A DNA stretch of 64,000 bases from Microcebus murinus (taxonomy: Eukaryota; Chordata; Mammalia; Primates; Cheirogaleidae). Location of the stretch: the NCBI RefSeq assembly GCF_040939455.1, contig NC_134117.1, positions 68,858,501 through 68,922,500 of the forward strand. The letters run 5' to 3'. Made by a program: the position numbers and the translations under genes. The notes under the pieces were generated by a model, which searched no databases, was not told the origin of the DNA, and saw only the letters and a program-made list of their open reading frames with translations. Numbering within the stretch: the stretch's first letter is position 1; each line of letters begins with the position of its first letter. Below, piece after piece: positions 58,120 through 64,000 of this stretch.

Positions 58120-58312
58120 ACTTAGGGCATAACGTGCATGGATTTTATCATTTAACCCTCACAACAGTGCTAGTAGGCAGAGGTTATTCTTGTTCCCTTT
58201 ACAGCTTAGGAGACCCCAGCAAGGCGTCTGGCCCAAGGTCAGAGGCCTAGCAAGTGGCAGGACCAGGACTTGAGCCCAGGTGTTTCACTATTGCACCAGA
58301 GCACCCTCCTGC
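58120..58312 (-). repeat. MIR SINE, reverse orientation
   Basis: Almost complete: gattttatcatttaaccctc, acaacagtgctagtaggcag, ttacagcttaggagacccc, caaggtcagaggcctagcaa, aggacttgagcccaggtgtt, ctattgcaccagagcac. Confidence 0.88.
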
Positions 58313-58595
58313 CCAGCCACAGACTCCCCAAAATAGGGCTCTAGGCCTTTGGCGTGAGGGATCTCTAGGAACAAACCCAGCACACAGACCTTGAACTGGC
58401 CCGAGAGGCAGACGAAGAGACAGAACTGCCTGGCAGAATTGAAGGCAGGTGGCCAAGAGGAACGCGGCCTACCCGGCTTGGACTCCCTGCCAGACTTGCT
58501 TGTTTCAGGGGAATTGTTTGTGTGGGTCGTGCTTCTGACCCCCCTCCAATACCTGATATGTGACATCTGTCCTCAGCTCTGTAACACCATGGGGC

Positions 58596-59047
58596 TGTGG
58601 TGGGGTGAATTATAGTCCCCCAAAGATATATCTATATCTAATCCCCAAGACCTGTGAATACTGCCTTACACAGCAATAGATGAGATTACGTTAAGGACTT
58701 AAAGAGGAGGCACTTTTCCTGGGTCATCCAGGTGGCCCTAATGCCACCACGTGCCTCGTCAGAGAGGAGTGGAAGGAGCCATGATGCAGACCTACACAGG
58801 CCACAAGACCCTGGGATGGCAGGGCAGGCTTTGGAGGGAGGCGGCCGCTCACCCAGGGGTGCTAGGGCAGCTCCGGGTGCTGCAAGACACAGGAGGATCC
58901 TTCCCCGGAGCCTGCAGAGGGAGTGCGGCCCTGCTGACACCTCGATTCCAGACTTCTGGCCTCCAGGACTGTCAGAGAAGAAGTTCTGTTGTTCAAGGCT
59001 GCTGAGTCTGTGGTCTTTCGTTACAGCAGCTGCAGGAAACTAAGGCA
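58596..59047 (+). mobile_element. MaLR-class solo LTR
   Basis: Starts tgtggtggggtgaattatag tcccccaaag. It then shows aatccccaagacctgtgaat, gggtcatccaggtggcccta, gatccttccccggagcctg, gacacctcgattccagactt, ctggcctccaggactgtcag, and ends cagctgcaggaaactaaggca. About 452 bases, nearly full length; the exact subfamily is not assigned. Confidence 0.88.
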
Positions 59048-60488
59048 TGGGTGACGCCCTCCCCGGCCCACCCCGCCTGCACTCGCCCGGCGGGAAGGGC
59101 GTGCACCTGAGCAAGGGCGTGAGTGAGCAGCAAGACGTGGTCGTCAGGCCAGCTCTGAAGGCCACCCCAGCCAGCGTGCGGGCTGTGCAGACAGACAGCT
59201 GCAAGGGCTTCCTGGAGACGCTGCCTGGACCCCATGCCCAGGGCCTGGAAACCCAGACACCCAGGCAAGGGGGCTGGGAGGAGACTGGGGAAGTAGGATC
59301 CTCCTAAGCATAGTGTCTCATGACGTTTTAAATTAACGTTATATCTGCTGCTCTTTCCTTTCTAGCAAGGGAAAAGCCATCCGAGTCCTTGCACAGGCGA
59401 CACAGCACCTCACTGCCGGATGCCTTCAGAAAGAGGACAGCGAGGGTTCTGGGTTAAAGTTGGTGTGAAGGTTAGGATTAGGGTTCTAAACTAGTGTTGA
59501 AATATAAAAATTGGGCTAAAATAGAATGACAGCCTTTTGTCCAAGAAGAGGGTATATCTCATGAAAACTGGAGAGAACATATTTTGCCCAGAGAAACACT
59601 GATTTAGTCAATGTGACATCTAACCGGAAACAAAGGCATGTGGGGAGCCAAAGCCTCAGCCCACACGTGAAGGCAGTTCCCGGGAGGATATCAGGTGATG
59701 CGCCTAACTAAGAAAGGCAGGACAGGATGTCCAGGAATTCCCAGGGAAGAGGAATGATTAGGAAGGGAGTCTGAAATAATCCTCGCTCCCAGGTGTGTAC
59801 GTGCCTGCACAGGGGGCTGGGGAGGGAATGAGAGGCCTGAGAGCTCAGTGCAAGATCAGAGGCGAGTTCAGCCGTCCTGAGACCTGGTGGGGCTGTGTCT
59901 GCACCAGAAGACCCTGGTGACAAAGGCTGGGCCAAAAGAGAGCCAGAGCCTGCCTGTCTCTGGGGAAGGGACTGGGGAAAGGCCCCGCTCGAGGGAGGGG
60001 CCTCGCTTGCTTCCTGCTGTGCCTCCCAGCTCCACCTGCGGGCCAGGGCTTCTGCAGTGGAGGAGGGAGGGTCTGCTCTGGGGCTCTGGCAGATGCTCAA
60101 GTTTGCTGCTCTAGCCATTGTGGCCCCCCTCCAAGTCCTCCCTGAGTAAGAGCTCTCGTGGGGCCCCCTGCCCTTGCAGCATCGCTCCCCCAGGTTGGTC
60201 GCAACTCACATCCTTGTCTGTGGCATCAATGCCGTCTGTGTCCAAATTAGGACAGAGCAGGTCTGTGCACTCTCAGCTGCTCTTGTTCCTCAGACTCCTC
60301 CGAGGACCAAACTCAAGGTGGCTGTGTGCAGAAACTGGCTCATAGGATTAATAAAGCAGTGAGTGACAGCAGGTGTGACACCCACCTCGTTATGGTGCCC
60401 CCAGAGGGTGGGAATCCCTGGTACCCTCTCGTGGCCTTTCCCAATTCCCAGAACCTCCGTCAGCATCCAGATTGCATTGCTAGGCACA
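59048..60488. other. Single-copy sequence, no gene recognised
   Basis: GC-rich at both ends with an AT-richer middle (59310-59600). No recognised exon or repeat. Frames up to 136 codons are on opposite strands of the same bases. Confidence 0.5.
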
Positions 60489-60489
60489 T

Positions 60490-60910
60490 CCTATGTTTCT
60501 TGCAGACAAGTTTACTATGCACATTGTATTGAAGCTTAGTTTTTCACTTAAGACCCAACTGAAAGATTTCCATTTCAATTCACATAATCAGTCTGCCTTA
60601 GTCTTCTCGGTGGCAGTGTATTATTTCATAGATTATCCCAGTTTATCTCAGTGCTCTGTTGAGTATGATTTGTGGAAGGAGTCCCCTCTCGACGGAAAGT
60701 TGGGTTTTTGCAAACAAGTCTGTGATACATCCCAGGTACATATATCTTTACATACTTGAGAACATGTTTCTGTGTTATAAATTCATAAAAGAGGAATCTT
60801 GGTCAAAGAGTATATTTTATTTTGACAGATTTGAAGACATTTTCCTCCATAAAGTTTGCACCAGTTTATAGCCCCACTGATAGCACATGAGAGAGTTTCA
60901 GCCCGGCCTT
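60490..60910 (-). mobile_element. L1M fragment, reverse orientation
   Basis: aagatttccatttcaattcac, gtattatttcatagattatcc, aggtacatatatctttacat, tgttataaattcataaaagag, gaatcttggtcaaagagtat and tttgcaccagtttatagccc are reversed old-L1 3' words in order (compare gtggaattgctgggtcaaag, gtaccaatttacactcc). Confidence 0.8.
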
Positions 60911-62686
60911 TGTGGAAGTTCAGAAACCCAACACCAAGGCTTGAGAACTTGCCCAGCAGACAAGGCCATCAAGATACTAGGACAACTCGTGTAGCAAGGG
61001 ATTGTCCTAAGGGGATTGTAGGATTTCAGGACTGAACAGAGACTGAGAAGAGCAAAGGGTGGAAGGATTGAGTGACTAAGGCCAGAAACCTTTAGTTAGC
61101 TACCATGACAGAAGGGAAACACGCGTTCAACTCAGCTAATTAAACCAAGCTGTATTGTTTTTCTTGGCATTCTTTGCTTCCTCTTTGTAGCAACTCTTTC
61201 GAGAAGGTAGCCTTGACTCTGTCCCTCCTCGAAAACTGATATCTCACCTGGGAGTTGGGCACAGATTCTCCTTTACCCCCTGATGGTGGATTTACCACCA
61301 GATGCCTTGATATTTTTGTTAACTGTTTTTTAATTTCATTTCACACTTGCTAAAGAGGTTTTCTACTTTTTCATGTGTCTTTTATTAAAATGATTTCTGG
61401 AAACCATGCTGAGCTGTGGCTTTTGGAAACAACAGGGGTGGAGCGCCGCCCGCCTCATAAGCACATAACCGAAAGCGCGTTGACGCGCACAGTGCCGGCT
61501 TCCAAGGGCTGCAGGGCGCGTCCGTGGAGAGGCCCCTCTGCGCGGCGCTGGGTCGCTGCCGGACAACGCGGGGTTGGAGGAGCACCAGCAGAACCAGGCA
61601 CTTTCTCAAGCCCAATCCAGAAGTGGCTCCTTGAAAGCTTTCTTTTATATACTGGCTGCCCCGTCCAGAACCTGGTGACAGAAACTATGAAGTCGTGCCG
61701 TTTATGCTTCGTACGTGCCACCTGGCCTGGGCGAGCGCCTGTTTCTTCTGTGAACATCTGTGGGTGATCAATAGAAACACTGAATGCAGCCAAGGAGTGC
61801 AGGCCAGGGGAACAGTAAGATCCTAGGACTCTCCTACGCTGCTGGCGCACGCAGCACCCGGGATGAGGCCCAGGCGCACTGCTGGGGTCCCTGCTTGGCT
61901 GGGCCGCGCGCTTCCTTGCATGGGTCTCTGGGCCTCAAGTCAAGTCATCTAAAACAGGGCGTCTCTCCTTGCGCGAGCGCCAGAGCCGCGTCTCCCAAAG
62001 CGGCTGAGGAGAAGCGACTACGTGGCAGCGGGGCGAGACGGTGGGGGTTGGGCGGGAGCCGTGGGAGGAGCAGGGCCACGAATCTACAAAGGAGGCAAAG
62101 CCAGGTGGCATGGGGGAGGCAGGAGGAGAAGGAAGGCACGGAAGGAAGGAAGGAAGGCGGCAGCTGACAGTGCTACCCGCAGGGAAGCAGGAAGGGAGGA
62201 AAATGTTTCCCTGGGTACAGCAACTAGGAGGCCTCTCAGGATTTGCCAAGAGTGGCCTCGGCGAGTCGGAGCAGGAGCCGGGCTCACTCTGCCGCAGTTC
62301 GCGCCTGGTGGTTTTCACGCCCTTCCTCTTCCTCTCCCACAGAGGCTCCTGGAAGTGGCACTGGACTCCAGAGCAGCGTGGCCCACTGGCATGTGCCACT
62401 GTGACCTCCTGAGGACAAAGATGCTGGCAGTTTGGGCCCACCCTGTGCAGGAGGTGGGTGGGGTCAGGAGGTCCTCCGGGCCCTGTGCCCATTGCAGCAC
62501 GGCGAGGGGCGTGTGCAGGCCAGAGGTGACACCGCACTCTCGGGCAGGGCGAGAGCGCCACGCTACCCAGTCACGACCCCTGTTCACTGCCGCCCCCAAG
62601 CTCTGCTCCCGCCTCCCTCACTTCTTTCTTCCACCACCCTCCGGTCTTCCTGCCCCGCTGGAGCCCACCCTCCCCTACTGAGTGTT
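60911..62686. other. Single-copy sequence with CpG-rich part; no gene recognised
   Basis: Ordinary sequence to about 61430. From 61440 to 62110 CpG becomes frequent (gcgcgttgacgcgcacag, gcgcggcgctgggtcgctgc). A small aaggaaggaaggaagg repeat lies at 62141-62157. Frames up to 219 codons (62022-62681) show no domain. No exon is identified. Confidence 0.45.
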
Positions 62687-62700
62687 AAAGTGGCATGGAG

Positions 62701-63041
<341 letters not shown>

Positions 63042-63050
63042 GGCATGGAG

Positions 63051-64000
63051 ACCAGGTAGCACGTAAAGACTCGATACATTCCAAATGTATGTGCCTTTCC
63101 ACAGGCAAATCACACGTGCTTCCTCTTTCCCAGCGCCCCTTAGCCTGCACCTGTAGCATGAGTGCTTGCAGGAGTGTGTGTGCGTGTGCGAGCGTGTGCG
63201 CGTGTGTGAGCATGAGTGCGTGTGCGCCGAGCACGGAAGTGCGAAGTCCTGCCCCCCGTGCTGTGCTGCCCTGCGTGTGGGGAGCACACCTGCCACGCAA
63301 AGGCAACACTAACAGGAGAAACATCTGCTGCCTCATGTGCCGCTCAAACGCAGGTGACAAAGATTGGGCGTTTGCTCCCAGCTTTGCCCACCTCCCAGAC
63401 AGAGGAGGAGCCGTCGAGAGACGTTGGGAGACGTTGGACATGTTGATACAATCAAGTCGTGCTTCAGGCAAGCCCAGCTTCCTCTCGCCTTGCCAGGACC
63501 AGCTGTGTCGTGGAGGAGCCGGCTCCCCGTGGCAAACAAACAAACTCCTTAGGTTGGCCACTTCCCTGCTCAGGGCCACAGGCAGCCCGGAAGTTCAAGC
63601 GTGCCACCCCGCCCTGGTGTCCATTCTTGGTGCCACACCTCCTGCCATCCTCTGTGGAGCCCCAGCCCCGTGTGAACATCCCCGGGCCTTCTGCCTTGAC
63701 ACCAGGCCCCTCCCGTGGCTGCCGGCCCCCTCGACCTCCCACGAGGTCTGTCTCCAGGCGCCCTCGATGGCAGAGCTCTCTGAAAGCTGCTGTGACGGTG
63801 AAAACACAGTGTCACTAAAAACAAATGAAGCTGCCAGGTCTCTCCAAGCAGAAGATTCCGAAGGACAAGCTCCAAGCGTCAACAGGCCAGTGACCACAGG
63901 CCAGGAAACCACAGGCCCAGCCGGGAGATAGCCTCCTGTTCTGCCTCCAGCGCCCTCTGTGACTTGACAAAAAATGTTTTCCATCCAGACATTTGTTTCT
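63051..64000. other. Single-copy sequence, no gene recognised
   Basis: Contains the TG-like tract at 63165-63230. The 280-codon plus frame (63089-63931) starts in that low-complexity region and overlaps long minus-strand frames. It has no recognisable domain, so I do not call it a gene. Confidence 0.5.
63165..63230 (+). repeat. Degenerate (TG)n/(CG) tract
   Basis: gtgtgtgtgcgtgtgcgagc and gtgtgcgcgtgtgtgagcat: TG repeats with many CG variants, an aged microsatellite. Confidence 0.85.

Noticed and set aside
62022..62681. 219-codon plus-strand frame before the young Alu
   Set aside because: GC-rich, no known domain, overlaps a 208-codon minus-strand frame. No splice or promoter evidence strong enough to call a gene.
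63089..63931. 280-codon plus-strand open frame
   Set aside because: Starts inside a TG-like low-complexity tract, overlaps minus-strand frames of up to 190 codons, and has no domain or family resemblance.

Overview
This is mammalian nuclear DNA, most likely from a strepsirrhine primate (lemur or loris lineage). The reasons are: (1) dimeric Alu SINEs whose inter-arm segment carries the extra ggccaactaat / ctttctattttta block that I associate with strepsirrhine Alus; (2) L1 elements with a matching non-human 3' end (cctcataatatcctg); (3) abundant old mammalian repeats (MIR, L2, L1M, MaLR LTRs and one hAT DNA transposon); (4) long AC, AT and GGAA microsatellites. There are no operons, bacterial signals, CRISPR arrays or recognisable RNA genes. 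Family names come from memory of consensus sequences, since no repeat search was possible.

I find no gene that can be annotated with confidence. The open frames on both strands are short or lie in GC-rich sequence, overlap each other in opposite strands, and match no protein I recognise, apart from L1 ORF1/ORF2 relics. The one gene-like object outside mobile elements is on the minus strand near 48.3-49.0 kb. It has an acceptor-like TTTTGCAG, 63 codons, a stop, about 440 bases of 3'UTR-like sequence, an AATAAA, and an A-run 15 bases later. It is either a last exon or a 5'-truncated retrocopy of a gene I cannot name.

Layout. 1-15.6 kb: mostly GC-moderate single-copy sequence with an Alu, an L1M 3' end, L2 and MIR pieces, a TG microsatellite and two LTRs. 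16-29 kb: an AT-rich L1 block in which an old L1M is interrupted by an Alu and abuts a near full-length decayed L1 with a tandemly repeated 5' leader. It is followed by an ORF1-bearing (possibly ORF2-less) L1 and another L1 3' half. 29-33 kb: single-copy sequence, a 46-bp AT repeat, purine tracts, and MIR/L2. 33.2-35.1 kb: a reverse-oriented, 5'-truncated strepsirrhine L1. 35-48 kb: GC-rich sequence with polypurine tracts, an Alu with target-site duplications, a CpG-dense stretch (40.8-42.5 kb), a pure 102-bp GGAA array and a MaLR LTR. 48-52.3 kb: the exon-like object, two opposed L1 pieces, L2, and a hAT element flanked by its 8-bp target duplication. 52-64 kb: GC-rich single-copy sequence with LTRs (one nested inside another), MIRs, an L1M piece and the youngest-looking Alu of the window.

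Biologically this reads as intergenic or intronic DNA whose visible history is layered retrotransposition. The regulatory candidates (CpG-dense segment, ETS-type GGAA array, G-rich tracts) are inferences from composition only.
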